Below are positions 14,494-28,500 of a DNA stretch of 64,000 nt, in pieces. Position 1 is the first letter of the stretch. Every line of letters starts with the position of its first letter. Source of the stretch: Ancylostoma caninum. Lineage: Eukaryota; Nematoda; Chromadorea; Rhabditida; Ancylostomatidae. Where the stretch lies: positions 3,162,001-3,226,000 of the forward strand of contig JBAJFG010000111.1 in the NCBI GenBank assembly GCA_037903475.1, given 5' to 3'. Both the position numbers and the translations under genes were made by a program. The notes under the pieces are model-generated. The model ran no database searches, was not told the DNA's origin, and was given only the letters and a program-made list of their open reading frames with translations.

Positions 14494-17400
14494 TTACGAA
14501 GAGCTCTGAAAAAGCAAACCGAAGAATGTTTTGTAGCCTCGTCAACAAATAGCAGAATCCCAAAACGAACCGAATTTGAAGTCTCCCTCGAATTGCAGTA
14601 TAACCAAGCTTCTGCACGATCTTCGCCGGCGTCATTACTAGCTACACACAAGTAAGTGCCAACACGCGTCTCAAAGTCACACCGCTTCACTATCAAATCT
14701 CCATTCGGTAGAACCTGTAAGTGGGGCTTTCAGAGCATGATCGTATGAAGAGTCTTGTTTGCATACACTCATGAAAAGCTTCCAATTTTCAAATGCATCG
14801 TCACACCATGGTTATTTCTCGACTGGCATTCGAGTAATAAATGAGTTAGTCCTTGAGATGAACGATGATAACGAAACATTTGTTTGAGGATGTTCCGCTC
14901 TTTATCGCTCTAAACTCCGAAAATATAATGGATGGGAATTCAACGGTTGGGAGCAAAACGTCACTTTCCGAACCACGTGAGCGCATGACATTGCTCATTT
15001 GAGCAGCACGCAGAGTAAACATGGCCGAATGAAGCAAGGGATGGCGTCATTTATTGGAGGTGTCAAAAACTTTGTAAGCACATTTCCCACAAAGGTCATC
15101 AGCACTTTCCTAAAATCCTTTCAACATCGAGCGGCCAACGGACTTCCAGAAACACTGGCACGCCATCTGTCATCATTCCGTTCCATCAGACTTCGTCTGC
15201 CATGCCGTTTTTACTTTCGTGATATTATAGTCGGGATTCAGCTGTTTGCAGTTGAGTGGTTTGATTGTTGAATAAGCCATTCACGAATAAATAAATTAGA
15301 GCAGCTTTCGCGCTTGTAGCACATGCGAGCAGACAAAGAACTGCTAGAAATCTGAGCTGATGTTACTTTCTTCATAATTGCTAGCATGCGATGTCCATCC
15401 TATAGTGAACATTTGGCATGAAGAACGGGGGACACTCACTTCAAAATCGGAATTGTCGATGAGAGGGACGCGAACTTCATCGTCCTTCATAAAGTACCAT
15501 GCAATGGCCGTGTTGGGCTGTGCTACGCGGCACATCAGTTGGACGGCATTGTCCTGGATTTCGAACCGAGAGTCGGTGAATTGGATGATCTGTGGTGGAT
15601 CCAACTCAACGGCGTCGCAAAGTCCACCGCCAACTAAAATAAGGCGAAAAACTAATCATCATCTTAGAGATTAAATAAAAGCTCTGGAAGTGTTTCTTCA
15701 AAACCAGATTCGCATTCTCAAAATAGCGTGCTATCAAAATCGCTGAGAAAAGCATCTGAACTGGTTGAAAATAAGTGGAACATCCCACAACTTCTAGTCA
15801 GCGGGACGGAACAAAAAGTGAAGATGAGAGTGCACGATAAAAAGAAGAATTAACGAACCAACAGAGATTTTCGCAGATGCTTCCACCGTGTGATGACCAT
15901 TCGTAGCTATGCAACGATACTTCCCACGGTGCTTTTTTTCAGCACATGGTATCCGAATTCGACTCGTCACTACACCGTTCTGAAGTGTAGGCTTGCCAAT
16001 GTTCGTTAATTTCTCGAAAAGATTCGCATCTTCAGTTCCAACGATCCTCTTGCCGTTCAATGTCCTGTGAGCAGAAGAGAAAATAAAAAAAAGTAGTGAA
16101 GCCTAAACGTGTTCACAAACAAGACTTTGGCTTCTTCAGTACTAGAAAAATGTAAATATGTTTATACATATACGTGTTTTGCCCACTGCGGCTAGCAGTC
16201 ACGAAACACTTGTATAAAGAAGCCCAGACACCGCAGTATCAGTTTTCTATATTTCGAGTGATTTTCCTGTAGCTCCAGAGGCAAAACAGTGTAAAAACTT
16301 TTCTCTATTTAGTCAGGTTGTTCCTTCACCGGCCATTTTGCAATGCGAACATCACCTACTACATAACAATCACTATCTCCGCAGGAAAACGTTAGCCAAA
16401 CATAGCGACATGAAAATGACAATTTCCGACGTTTTTACCAGTTTTGGGGATAGAGCCTCTCATATGATGACCTGCTCATATGATGAGCGATGTTCTTTGC
16501 CAACCCTGGGAACCGTTTGCCACGGCTATAATTTGGTAAAGCTGTGGAGAAGAATGATCTCTCTAAAATTTTTAATTTATACCCTCGGCAATCCGGATTT
16601 GAGCTGTAGATAAATGTGTTCTTTGGGAGACATCGAAGGATCGTGACTTATAATAAAGAGCTTGTGGTAAGGTTCAAAGAATGAACAGAAGCTTCAATGG
16701 ATAAGGAAGCACAGAGCATGCCCACTACAGTGTGAAGAGTGCGCCAACCGGCGCCCAAATGTGGGGAGACACTAGGAGACGGGTCCATTTCTTCGTGGGG
16801 GGGGGGGGGGGGTGGGGGAAGGGAGGGGGAGGGCGAGGTGGAGTCAGTCTCAGCCTATAGCCCTCATAAATTACTTAGGCCTTCGGTATTTCCCTTCATA
16901 TTCCCGGTCCATTCCATTTTTGCTCAAAACAACCAACCGCCTCTCTCCTGTGCATATTTATACCCCATTAAGCCATTGTCACTTGAATCGTGCAACAATT
17001 GGATAAATATAAATTATTTTAAGAGGTCGTTTGCATTGAATTGGTGACAGCTAATAATTCATACCCACTATAGTCAACCCATGGGTATGACTTCGCCAAT
17101 TTGGAACAAAGCCACCGCAGACGCATCCAAGAACTTATGACAGAAGTTTTATTCTTAATTTTTATTGGTATTCAATGTGGAGTATGAGAGCGAAGCGAGC
17201 ATCAGCAGAAGGCCAGAAGTCCTGCGTTAGCCGAGCGGGATACGTACACTTACTAGTATGGTAACCACTAGAATAAATCTTCTGTTATTATCCCATAGAA
17301 GCAAAAGCATAATTTTAGAGGACTGTATAAATAATTAGTTGTATAAAACCGCTACTACTCTTCATGAACAAACATAAAAGCCTAATTGATACAAACTGTC

Positions 17401-18010
17401 CGCGGGTAAGACCAACATGAGCAAGATTTCATGAGGAGGATTGACATTATGATTACCTAGCGATAGCAATTTCGTTGGGCGAGCTGATTAGGATCATTCT
17501 GTCTCGAACTAGCCTTACACTCGGAGTATTTTCCAGGCAGGAAGGTCCGAAACTTCGATATGAGGATTGGACTGTTCCTTTTAATCTAGCTTGAGCTTGA
17601 TTTGGATCTGGAGTAACCACCTACCATGTAAATACTGGAGGTGGCAATGCATAGACTTCGCACTTCAACTCAAATGATGATCCCGCTCGGATAGTACGAT
17701 CGTCCATTTCTACATTAGCAAACCTCAGTTCTGCCGGTCGAGTTAATTCAGCTGAAAAATTTCTTCGGTATTCTAGAAGGTCGTGGATGTAAAGCACAGA
17801 GGACACGAAAGCTGACCTTTATCGAGTTCGGCATTCAAAAGTTTCACAGACTCCTGCAGATGCTAAAGAATTCTACGTGAGCTTGAGATATCCACAGACA
17901 ACACCAATTAGCTGGGCTGAGCGGCACATACTTTGTCAAAACTAAGGACATACCTCAGGACTAGAGTCAACGTACACAGCCATAAACAACATTACCGCTA
18001 TGGCATTCAT
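14494..18010 (-). CDS. zig-4: Secreted two-immunoglobulin-domain protein, ZIG-2/3/4 type
   Basis: ZIG proteins are small secreted Ig proteins; in C. elegans several act in keeping axons in place. Minus-strand exons: 18010-17954 (start and signal peptide MNAIAVMLFMAVYV), 17862-17817, 17751-17625, 16064-15859, 15633-15440, 14714-14571, 14505-14494; 261 residues, every junction in phase. Ig domain 1 has Cys65, Trp77 (codon split by an intron) and Cys128 in GKYRCIATNGHH. Ig domain 2 has Cys180, Trp191 and Cys233 in GTYLCVASNDAGE. Extra cysteines 117 and 151 match extra cysteines I recall in ZIG-4 and may pair. FTDSRFE and PNGDLIVK are further ZIG-4-like blocks. Length is close to the family (about 250). 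If the last 65-nt intron were retained the frame would run to 14451. Assignment to ZIG-4 rather than ZIG-2 or -3 is by memory and not certain. Confidence 0.87.
16798..16850. repeat. Poly-G / purine-rich low-complexity tract
   Basis: A run of about 15 G followed by GGGGAAGGGAGGGGGAGGGC-like sequence, in the largest intron of the zig gene (16065-17624). G-rich enough to form quadruplexes; otherwise no feature. Confidence 0.7.
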
Positions 18011-21000
18011 CGCTGGATTAAATATCCGTCTAGGGAGGTGAGCTGACGTTGGTGTAAGCACTGGCACGGTAAAGCTCCCTCCTCGCTGACATATATACCC
18101 CAGGAGGCGGAGCCAGGCCAATGCGGATTATAGGGTCTAGTGAAAAGGGGCGGAAGGGATATGTTTGAGATCACTACTTCATAACACTTCTGAGAGGGAT
18201 GAAAATGAGTTGATTCTGCGCAGTTGTACTTCCAGCTTTCAACTGAATTTCATACGTACGCAATTGCGTAATTATTACGTTATGTGCATATATACACGGG
18301 GCTGCCGAACTGCAGGGAACTCGCAAAGTCAGCGAACATTTCGCTATATCTAAACCTTGTCCTTACTCTTTCATTTCAATAAGAAGACTAGAAGACTATA
18401 TTCTTTCTGGAAGAGAAGTGGTCAGGTCTTGGAACTAAAAAATCTTCTCCCGCCCAGCAGTGAAAATCCCGCGCTGGAGTCTACCATCCCAATGCTAGTT
18501 AATATATACCAGAAAACGTTGCACACAGTCATCTATTACTATAATAATAGCATGGACTATAAGAGCAGCGAAATCGCTAACGATTAGTGCAGTTCTATTC
18601 AAGGCTTGTGCCAAAAACCAATCGTCCGAAAAGACACATTCTGATCCGGAGGGCATGACGTACGTGCACGTGTAGAAGAATATCCTCGACGTGCGTCAGA
18701 ATGAGCTTTAGACTGACAACAATCATCCAGGCTTCGGAATGCTCACGCTATATTCTGCACCTGAGCGGTTCGAAGATGCTTATATGGAATGCTTCGCAGC
18801 GTTTTCTTCTTACTATTTTATAGAAGAGTAAGGAAATTCAAAAAGAAGTGGCTAGTTGAAGTTATTAAGAGCTAACATAAGAAGAGAATAAACGAGTACT
18901 GGTAGGATTTGTATGGAGTTTAGCACAAAATTTTGGTGACTGAAATTTGAGCCGCTTTGTTAGGGTCTATTCAATCTAAGGAGTATGAGCACATGCACTT
19001 TCGTTTGCTGCTTTAAGAGGTACCAGTCACAGATTTCTATAAACCAATTCCCCACATCACTGTATCAAAGAACAATAACAGATTGGGTTTCGCGTTGCAA
19101 ACACTCCATCCGCGACTCAGCAGTGAAGCGATGAGCTGCCAAAGTTGTTGGTAGCGTATGAAAACCAATCATCTGTTGTGTATTGCTGCGATATGTTGTT
19201 CTCGTGAGAGCGTACAATCATTCTGTCTTGTATTCACTTTGATTATGCTCTTAACGTATCCTCTAAGAAGTATTATGTCTCACGGGACTCATCTTTGATG
19301 ATTACTAGATGTGTAAATCCAAGCTGCATCCCAGCGTATCAACGGAGATCACCAACGATTTGCAAGTATAAATATATCTGGATAAGCGATTCCGATTCAA
19401 GAGTTCAGAAGAAGAAGGCTACCCATGTAGAATGATGAGCTGGACTTCGCGTGATGCAGTTATAACACGATGAAATTTCAAATCCATAGAGGAATGCAAT
19501 CGTACCACAGAGGAAACAAATCTTCAGCGAATTAAAAAAGGAGAAGTTCGATCAGCAGCATGAAATCTTATGTCATAGTATGCAGTAGGAGAATCAAAGA
19601 TATGTTTCCGGTCGAGTTGTGTCCCAAAACAAAGAGAAATAGGAAGGAGGAGTAATTCAACCAACAACTCCAATGAAGGTTCATCGGAACCACCAAAACG
19701 GGTACATTCGCACGATTTTTGTGAGATTTCTTATAACAAACAACCCTCACAGATTGGTAGCTCCAACTCAATTATCTGAAAAAAGGAACGGATTCTGCTT
19801 CACATAGAAACGAAGGGTCGTTGAAGCGCGGCGTGCATGTCCATACATTTAGCGACCCTACACAATCCGGATCAGCAACCACCGTCTACTACCGTGAAAC
19901 GTCGTGATGTGAGCTCAAAAATGTACTATTAACCTACAAAGCTGTTGCGACAATACCGCTGGTATTGTGAACGGATAGTCATACATAGAAGTTTTGCTCC
20001 AGATGTGATTCTGATGTGTTGAATAGCCCACAGTTTTGTGGCGCTTGAGCGATCGCAATTGCGTAATCCGCGGCTGCTATGCGGTTCCTTTGCGAGAAGA
20101 GTACGGTGCGCATGCGCGAATTTTGAATCGCCACTATCGCTGCCACCTGCCGTCTGAGGTGAGTGACGCAACACGTTGATCACGTTGGATGCGAGCAAAT
20201 CGCCAGATTCGAATGTCGACCACATCTGAGGTCAAATGATGAAAGTTGACCTGAACACTGCACATTTGTCTGCATTGCGCAATCGAGTTTTTAGCGGAGC
20301 CCAAGGAGGGACTTTTACTCTTCCAGATTTTCCGATAACCGAACCACTACCCTCTACGTGCTCGAAATCAACACATGAAGGTGAACTGCTCAAAAGTGAG
20401 CGCAGTTGGTATTTTGGTAGAAATGAGACACTGAGGCATCAAACCTAAGATTCTGATCAAATCTTTTAGTTTCTGTGTATTCTGGCAGAAGACAGTTGCA
20501 TATTATGCATGCAACATAAACGATTACGTGTGCACATTATTCGCAACATAGCTTTGAAACGGAATATTCCTTTTATCTACCCGCTGATTTCTCTTCAACT
20601 TCTCTGAAGCAGTTGGACACAGCGCAAGCAACCGCCTCAAAAAACAACGTTGATGGCACATGCTGATACGGAACGCGCGTCATCTGGCAATCTAAGTAAG
20701 CCGTACATAATAGTTAGGCCAAATATCCGTGCGAATTCTTTGGTTTCTCTAATCACGACATCATACAACCTTTTCGCTCGCATCCATCCATATAACCACC
20801 TCTGTTTGTGCGTATTCCAGTATAGTGAGCATCAATTCATACCTTAGCTGTACTTGTCCCTTCGAGTGCCGCTCAGTGGCACTTCCAAGGAAAATAGTCA
20901 CTCGAGTAAGTCTGTGAAACGGAATCAATCTGTTATATCGATGGAGAATAGAAAGCACTCTCCTCCATAGAGAGCAGGAGCCATGAGTTTGCTCTCCTCT

Positions 21001-22515
21001 TTATAGTCGACCAACGACTCCACGAGTTTCCCTAACGTACAAATGCAGTGCCTCAACTCAGAATCGACATCTAGATTTTGACATCGGAAGGATCTTCAGG
21101 CGACGTTGGTTACAATGTTATACACATTTTTTTGAAGAAGAGCCAAAAACCCTTTCTTTCTGGAGTCTGAGATGCCCGTTGCGCGACGTCTACCCGCAAC
21201 GCCGCATGGTAGCTGTCGCAGTGGGCACCTCGAACCCTCCAAAAAGAGAGGGGTTCAACGGGGGTTTTTCGCCACTCTTGCAAGGAAATATATATAATAT
21301 TGTAATCAAAATCGTCTGAAGATTGCTCCGAAACTTAAATCTCAGATCCGATTCTGTGGTGAGGTATTGATATTGATAGCTGGAGATCGCATTTTTAAAG
21401 ATATGCAACTCTAAATGAATTGAAAATCTCGTTGACATAATGAGAGCCCATTGACTAACGTTGGCATTTTCTGCCATTGATTCTCGGTTAACAAGGCATC
21501 ACTGCCAGTATCTATTCTGTTCCAGATTATAAACTTTTTCAACATGAATTCGTTTAACTGATACTTCGTCTTTCGCCCAAAATTTTTAGCAGTCGAAGCC
21601 CTAGTATACAGCTGATAATGCAGCATAGCCAAGTTTACCCCAACACAAGGCTCACTTCATTTGAAACATGTTTATTCGTCCCATTTCTTTTTCACACCTG
21701 AACGTAACTTTCAGCTATAGATGCACCTCGGAACAATTACTCGGGCGAAACATGTATTCCATAGAAAAACAATGCATTACATATACTCTTCATAAAAAGG
21801 CACGAAATATGTAGAATCTCACAGTATGATTGTGACGCTCCTCGATAACGTAAACATCGATACGAAAAACTGTTTTACAGTGAAGACCCAAACAAGAACC
21901 CAACAAGCATTCGTGTGCCACATAGCGGTTCTCGACCTTCCCCGAACACCTTAATGAACATAGAAATGAAAGGAGCAACGTGGGTGGTATAATCATAAGT
22001 GGAACCTGAGCCTGCAACATTAATCGAATTGGTCCCAATCAGGTCATCACAAGATATAAAAGAAAATGAAGAAAAGTGTCTCTCTCTCTCCCCTCCCCCC
22101 TCTTCTTCAGAAGAAGATTGATAGCAGAACTACATGGATGTCGATGATCGGGAAAACTATATTCACAAGCCTTATAGAAGAAAGATGAAAACCCTCAGAT
22201 AACACTATAATCTCTAACGAAAACACCACAAAGAAATGGGCACAAGTAGAAAGGGATCAGGTCACCTACGATGCCATCACAATAATTCGATCACAACTTC
22301 AGGGCACATTACATGTTGAAACAAGGAAACAAATAATTATATTCTCATTAATACCAGAAGTACCAGCTCATGCCAACTGCAGCAGGAGTAACAGGGAATT
22401 CGCTTTTTGGAGAAAAATAGAAGTGCTAAAATCAACAGTTCTATGAAAAAACACACAGTACAAGGAAACGGAATTGCCAAAGATGTCATTTGATGTGTTC
22501 AGCTTAGCATAATCT
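18011..22515. other. Intergenic region between zig and ENTH adaptor genes
   Basis: About 4.5 kb between the zig start codon and the end of the next minus-strand gene, so the zig promoter should lie in its left part. No exon set was recognised. A GC-richer patch at 20030-20240 has open frames on both strands but no splice or family support. A TC-rich tract sits near 22080-22110. The spacing is too large for a nematode operon. Confidence 0.45.
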
Positions 22516-25500
22516 CTACCATGGAGCATTGCTTGTTTTATTAGCACCTGAAATGAACAAATCACAAAATGAACTATTAGCTCAGAACAGATCCGAACCA
22601 AATTTTTTACATAGACCCCCAAGGGCAAATGCAGGCTATAGACGACCTTTCACCCAAATTTGCTGACTATATTGCGATTTATTTCGATTTTACCAACATT
22701 CCACTAACTTTGCTCAGCATTGGTTCAAACGTGTTTGTAGAGGTTCACCAATGCGACTAAAGTGGCTTTCATACATTTGCCGCGGCGGCAGTCGCCCATG
22801 GTTAAGCATAGGCCGGCGACGTCGCGGCGGCGGCGCCGCGGTGACGTCGCCGCGACAAGAGCTTGTTTACTTTTTTGCCGTGGCGCCGCCCGGCGACGTC
22901 GCCCAGCGACAAGCGGCAAGGAATGGTCGAGGGGGTATTTTGTCGCTGGGCGACGTTTGTATGAAAGCGCGGCATGCCGCTCGGCGGCAACTTTTGCCGC
23001 GCACGCACTTTGATGACAAACATTTTCACGAAAATGTCTATCTTCTCTGCTTCAAAAACCTCAAATTTAAAAATTTCTCTCAAAGCTCGCCTCTGGATGT
23101 TATCTGTAAGGCCATTTTCGTATGGTTACGGTAGGGTAACTGCAAACAAACAAAAGAACATGCTAGTATAATTTTGCCTGGAAAATGACAGCGCGCTGCG
23201 AAGTAAACTAAAACAGTGATCAGCATGCCAAGTAATCGCACCATGCTTTTCCAAAAGATTCTGTGTGATGTCGTTTTTACCATATACCTACCATTACCAT
23301 ATGAATACAGGGGTTGCAGATTGAAACTAGTACTGATGAGATGAGAAAAAAATGAGAAAATTACACCTTGCCTGGAGCTAGGGTAACGGAACATTTTCTA
23401 AACAAAAAAGAAAAGAGCATCAATAAAAATGGAATTGTTGTTGCAGATAAAGTGAACATCTTTCCCAAACTCAATGGAAAAAGACTTCATGTTAATATCA
23501 ATTTACTTCTGGCGCCCCGATTACACTCTTTTGACCGTTTTCACAAAAACCCCCTACGCTCTTTTAACCAGTTCCACACAGAAAAATCCCTTTTCTGCAT
23601 CAAAAACACTTTATTAACCACGATCACCTCCAATCCCGCTCATCGTTGAGCATACTGAGCAGGAGCCAACAGTTTTATTACCTTGTTTTTCGAAGTACTA
23701 ACTATTAGTTATTTAATATTAGAATCCATTAATATATTAACATTATATTGTCTATACATATTAATACTACTAAAACTACTAGAAAATTCGCTCTCCAACA
23801 ATGAAATTAACCTACATTGCTTGTTCAATTGCATCTGATTGAGAGAGACGCCCTGTTTCACTGGAGTGTTCTTTGATCCAAGGTTGTCAAGATCAATCAA
23901 ACTACTCGCACCAGCCCATGTGCTGCCAATCTTTGCGATGTTAGTCGGTTTTTCATCAGCAAGGGTTTTCTAAATGAATTGAAAGTGATGAATTCCTGCG
24001 AAGCACGTCCATTCTAAGAATGTTAGTAACTGATTTTCCGGGTGAATCAATGATTTGTGGACGGCTTGGGCTGAGAGGAGCGGAGAAGTCGCAAGTGATG
24101 TCAGAAGTACTTCCTGTTGGCTGAAAATAAGGAAATACGCCTCAGACAGAAGGATTAATAGGAATAGAACCACACTTCATATCTGCAGTTCTCAAACTAT
24201 TGCTGAATTCACGACTTTCATTTTGTAACATTCGATAAAATTCGCCATTAAAACCACATGCGAACATCATATCCACCATTAATAAGTTCATAGCAAGCCT
24301 GTCCATAGTTACAACAGCGCTACGACAAAACATCTAAAGACCAAGCCGAAACAGCAGCATTCACCTCAAAGTGAAACTCTGGTTAAATCGTCTTATAAAA
24401 AAAAAAACTCAGATCTCTCGAATAAGAACTGATTTCTGTCAAAGAATTGCAACATAGGTATAACTGACTTCATTTAATTGACTTTAGGCGTCTTATCGCA
24501 AAGTATCACGGTCCAGTACTCGACCTTTCCCTAAGCCCTAACAAAATATCTTAAAATCGTAAATCTGTGTTCAAACAGCATAACCAAAGGCTCACACTCT
24601 TTCCCTACTGCGAATATGCAATTGAAAATTACAGCGAATGGAAGCACTAAAGAAATAACAATATGACAAGCGAATAGATAAAAGTTCTATCCGTATGGCT
24701 GAATCTAATCTTATTTTGATTTCAGAAAAAAAATAATAGACTGATGCAGCAGAAGTAGACTGATGCAGCAGAATTAAAACCACATGCGAACATCAAATCC
24801 ACCATCAATAAGTTCATAGCAGTGTAGTGGACTCGAATATACATTCCACTACAAATTTAATCTTCTCAACAGTACGACCCTCTCTCTACGCAGGTTGACC
24901 TCACTGCGTTCTGTGTTTGCCCTGTTTCCTCACTTTGCGTTCACTAGAACTGCGGGATATGCTTTGGCTTTATTTGGCTGTCGTGAGCAAGTATTCTGCA
25001 AATACTTGTGAACGACTGCACTGTTGATGGTTCGGCACTTCGGTGAGGTCACATCCACTACTACCTTTCCAGCGTATCCACTCCATGAAGATAACTACGG
25101 AAACAAACCATCCAAAAATAAACCTACCAAAAACTAGTGTTTCAACAATGTTTACAGTTTGTCATATAATAGCAACCTAGGAGATTCTGGGACATAAAGC
25201 TGGAAAACCTTGGCGACAAAAGTCCTTACGATTGCGACATCAATTGTAAGGTTTCATCGAGGGGAAGAAAACCACCAAGACCAAGCGAGAATTTTGAGTA
25301 AAACCTTTGCTTTTTAACACGGAAATATCCCGGACAGATTCTGGACGATAAAAAAATTATAGGTGCTTATTTTGCATACGCGTTCAACGATATAACGTAT
25401 CACAGAGTTGATATGTTGAAGATACTTGAACATAGTAGTGCAAGCAAACCATCACCTTACGTCAATCTCTAAGCTAACACATTTGTTCGCGTTTAAGAAT

Positions 25501-28500
25501 GGATTCAGCTGATGTGACACGTAAATTCGTGGACAAATCTTGTCTGTCAGCGCGAGGAAATCTCACGCTTACATCATCACATATGGTGAGAAAGAGATTT
25601 CTTACAATATCATCAACGTTCTTAACAGTATCTGTCAGCAAATGCTCAGCTTGATTAGAATAATCTGTTAGATTCGTTCGCCACTCCGTATAATGCGCTA
25701 TATAATGTCGAACGTAGACCAAGCAACCATAACCAAAGTCCGAGTGGAATTTAAGCGGTGATCGAACTCAAAAAAGTAGTTGCAGTTGAACAGCAGTAGT
25801 TGGACACGGAAATATTGAAGACAAAGTGATTCCTGCAGCCATTAAACAACATCCATGGGCACGTCATACATGAATTAAGTTGTTTGAACATGAATGTATC
25901 CTTCCATGTACTTTGTTTTAAACATTGACTGAATTTTATCAATTGAGAGACCTACTAAAAGCGCAAGTACAAAGAATAACTTAGCATTAATAACACCTGA
26001 TGATAAAACAATATATTTCGACATCTAAAGTTATCGTGAAATACGATATAGAAAATTCCAACTTCTCTCACATACTTTACAGCGGGTTTTGCAAAAAAAG
26101 GTGTTCGTTGAGCACTGGTTTGCGTATATTCAATCATATAATGTACTTTCAGTTCAGGTTGCAGTAGATTTGCCCGGGCATTTTTCTTGCCACTGCAAAA
26201 TCGACAGAAAAAGCCCCCTTTTCAGCGTAATTAGTCACTTACCAAAATCATGCCTTATCGCTCATTTTGTCGGTGCCAGTCCTGCAGGTGGCACAGTCCT
26301 CCGTTGATCCGTAAAAAACATCAGATTATCCAAAGCCGAGTTTTTGATATAGCTGACAGAACGTAAGGGTTTCGTACAAATCCCAAATTATTGGAAAAGA
26401 GCATTAACTGGCCACAGTTGAGAGAGAAGGGATGAAAACAGAGGAACACTATTTCCAAAAAGCATTATAAACAAACAAACATATTTGGAACTGAGATTTC
26501 TGTAAGCTGAACTACGTAGAAGCGCTTATGGCACTAATCCTGCATAAGCTTCTGAGCAGATGTGGATTTTATGAGAGGGCATCAATGGAAACCACTCACT
26601 AGGGCAGAAATTTAAGGCTACCGTTCGAATATTGCTGCGTTTAACCCATTCTCTAAAATGTTCCGAGTCATCACTGAAGATATATTTTCCTGGCATTCTT
26701 TTCTCTGTTACGCTTTCTCAACGACACGTTCACCTCCTTAGTAAACTTGAGACGATGATGTAGAGCAGATGTTCTAGCCTTACTTAATCGTGATGTAGAG
26801 TAGATATTCTGGCATTGTTTCGTCAAGGTATATTTTAAAAGGCGAGTCTAAGCTGAAACCAAGCGATACTATCCTCCAGAATTCCAGAGGGCGTTTCAGC
26901 TGGAATTCCTTGCAGCCTGCCCGAACAGGGAAAAAGATTAAAACCAAGGCATTCAATTCTTTCTTTGTACGAGGTGCTAGATGATTGCAAATGCTTCCAC
27001 CTAGCATACTCCAGGCACTAAATTCTACTACTTTCAGGCGTAATCTAGGAAAAATTACGTGTCGTCAACCCATCGAATTACAGATTATTAGTGTTTCTTT
27101 ACATCAGGCAATTTACCAGCGTACTTGAAGGTTTCAATACATGTAACTTCGGTTGCTGTAGGCCAGCTTTTAAAGAGCCACATAACTGATGTATGCATGT
27201 AGTCTTAATCTTTGATTTTTAGCGTTCATAATTGTTTTCATTCGCCTGTTGACTTGTTTGACCCGGAAGCTTCTGGCGGTGAAGTGCCACCTCCGTCATG
27301 GACAAAATATCTCTTTGCTGTTTTTCTTTTTTACAATTCGGATTGCAATTTTGCTGGCCTATGATTTTGTTGCTAGCGCCTGCTAAGGTATGATAGAGTG
27401 AGCTCTTAGCCCGTCCCAATGAGTGAGCTCACATGGAAAGCCTCAAGCTCGTTACACGGCTTGCCGGTTACACGAGGGTGGCCGGTATACCCGTGTTTCG
27501 AAGTCGCAGCAAGCGCCCATGATCACCTAAGCGGCGCATAGTGTATCACAGCTGGCTGATGTGGGTATCGTTTCCGTCTTTCGCGTCTATCTACCTACCG
27601 TAATGGTTAGGCTCTTTCTAGAATCTGTACCTTGCTCGGCACTGGTCGGGGATCAGATCCTACGACGTTCGGGGTTGCAGGCTTGCGAATCGCATTTCTT
27701 CAAGAATTGGTTTGGCTGGCTAGAAAGTTCCGGTATTCAGTGTTCAATTTGTATGTCAACTCGTCTTCTAATCCTACTTGCAGCTTATAATTTTTCGTTT
27801 GTTCCTTTTTCGAGCATGATTCATAAGTATTAAATGACAATGAAAATATATCCGACCTGATTTCTAGCTTTAGCATTCTGAAAGGAGAGACTAAACTAAA
27901 GCAAGTACTCAAACCTATTCATGTAAGTAAGGCTAGGCCACTCAGTGTAAATTATGCAAGAAATCAGAAGAAGGACTTTGCACTAATGTGCAGTAACATC
28001 TACTATCGGACAGCTGGTGTTCTAGCTCCTACCTAGTGATGTAATGCCGGCTCAAAATAGCAGAATCTTAAGACTGAGGTTGAAACGAGCAAACATCACT
28101 CGGTTATTAAACACTGAAATATGCCTCAGCGTCATCTAGCAGTCTTGCTTAATCAATTTTTCATTCTCGCCAGTATTCCTCCACTAACACAGTGTGTTTC
28201 ATAAGTATAGACGCACCCCAGAAGACACTGGTACAGAGTTCCGTACACGTTTCGGAAGAAAACTATGAACACCAATCGTTTTAGCATGCCCAAAAACCCT
28301 AGATCTTGTCGCTTTACCCGAACTTGTTAGAGAAGATGAGTAGATTCAGCAAATCCCCTTCATAAGGCCCTTTCAAAGATATTGATGCAATTTTAAAAAA
28401 CAATAAATTCATAACGAGAATTGCCTTGCAACAGCAGATTAGTAGTTGATATGTTCTCGTAATTTCCACGTAACTCAGAAAAAAAGGGTTGGCATAGATT

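Noticed and set aside
14451..14570. Longer zig C-terminus reading through the last 65-nt interval
   Set aside because: The spliced form has standard donor and TTTTTCAG acceptor and gives a short serine tail like known ZIG-4; the read-through tail has no family resemblance.
17221..17280. tRNA-like sequence (GTTAGCCGAGCGG followed by a possible stem)
   Set aside because: No complete cloverleaf, anticodon loop or T-arm consensus could be drawn.
27600..27700. Possible tRNA-derived SINE with GGTCGGGGATCAGATCC
   Set aside because: Lacks a matching A box and acceptor stem; boundaries not visible.
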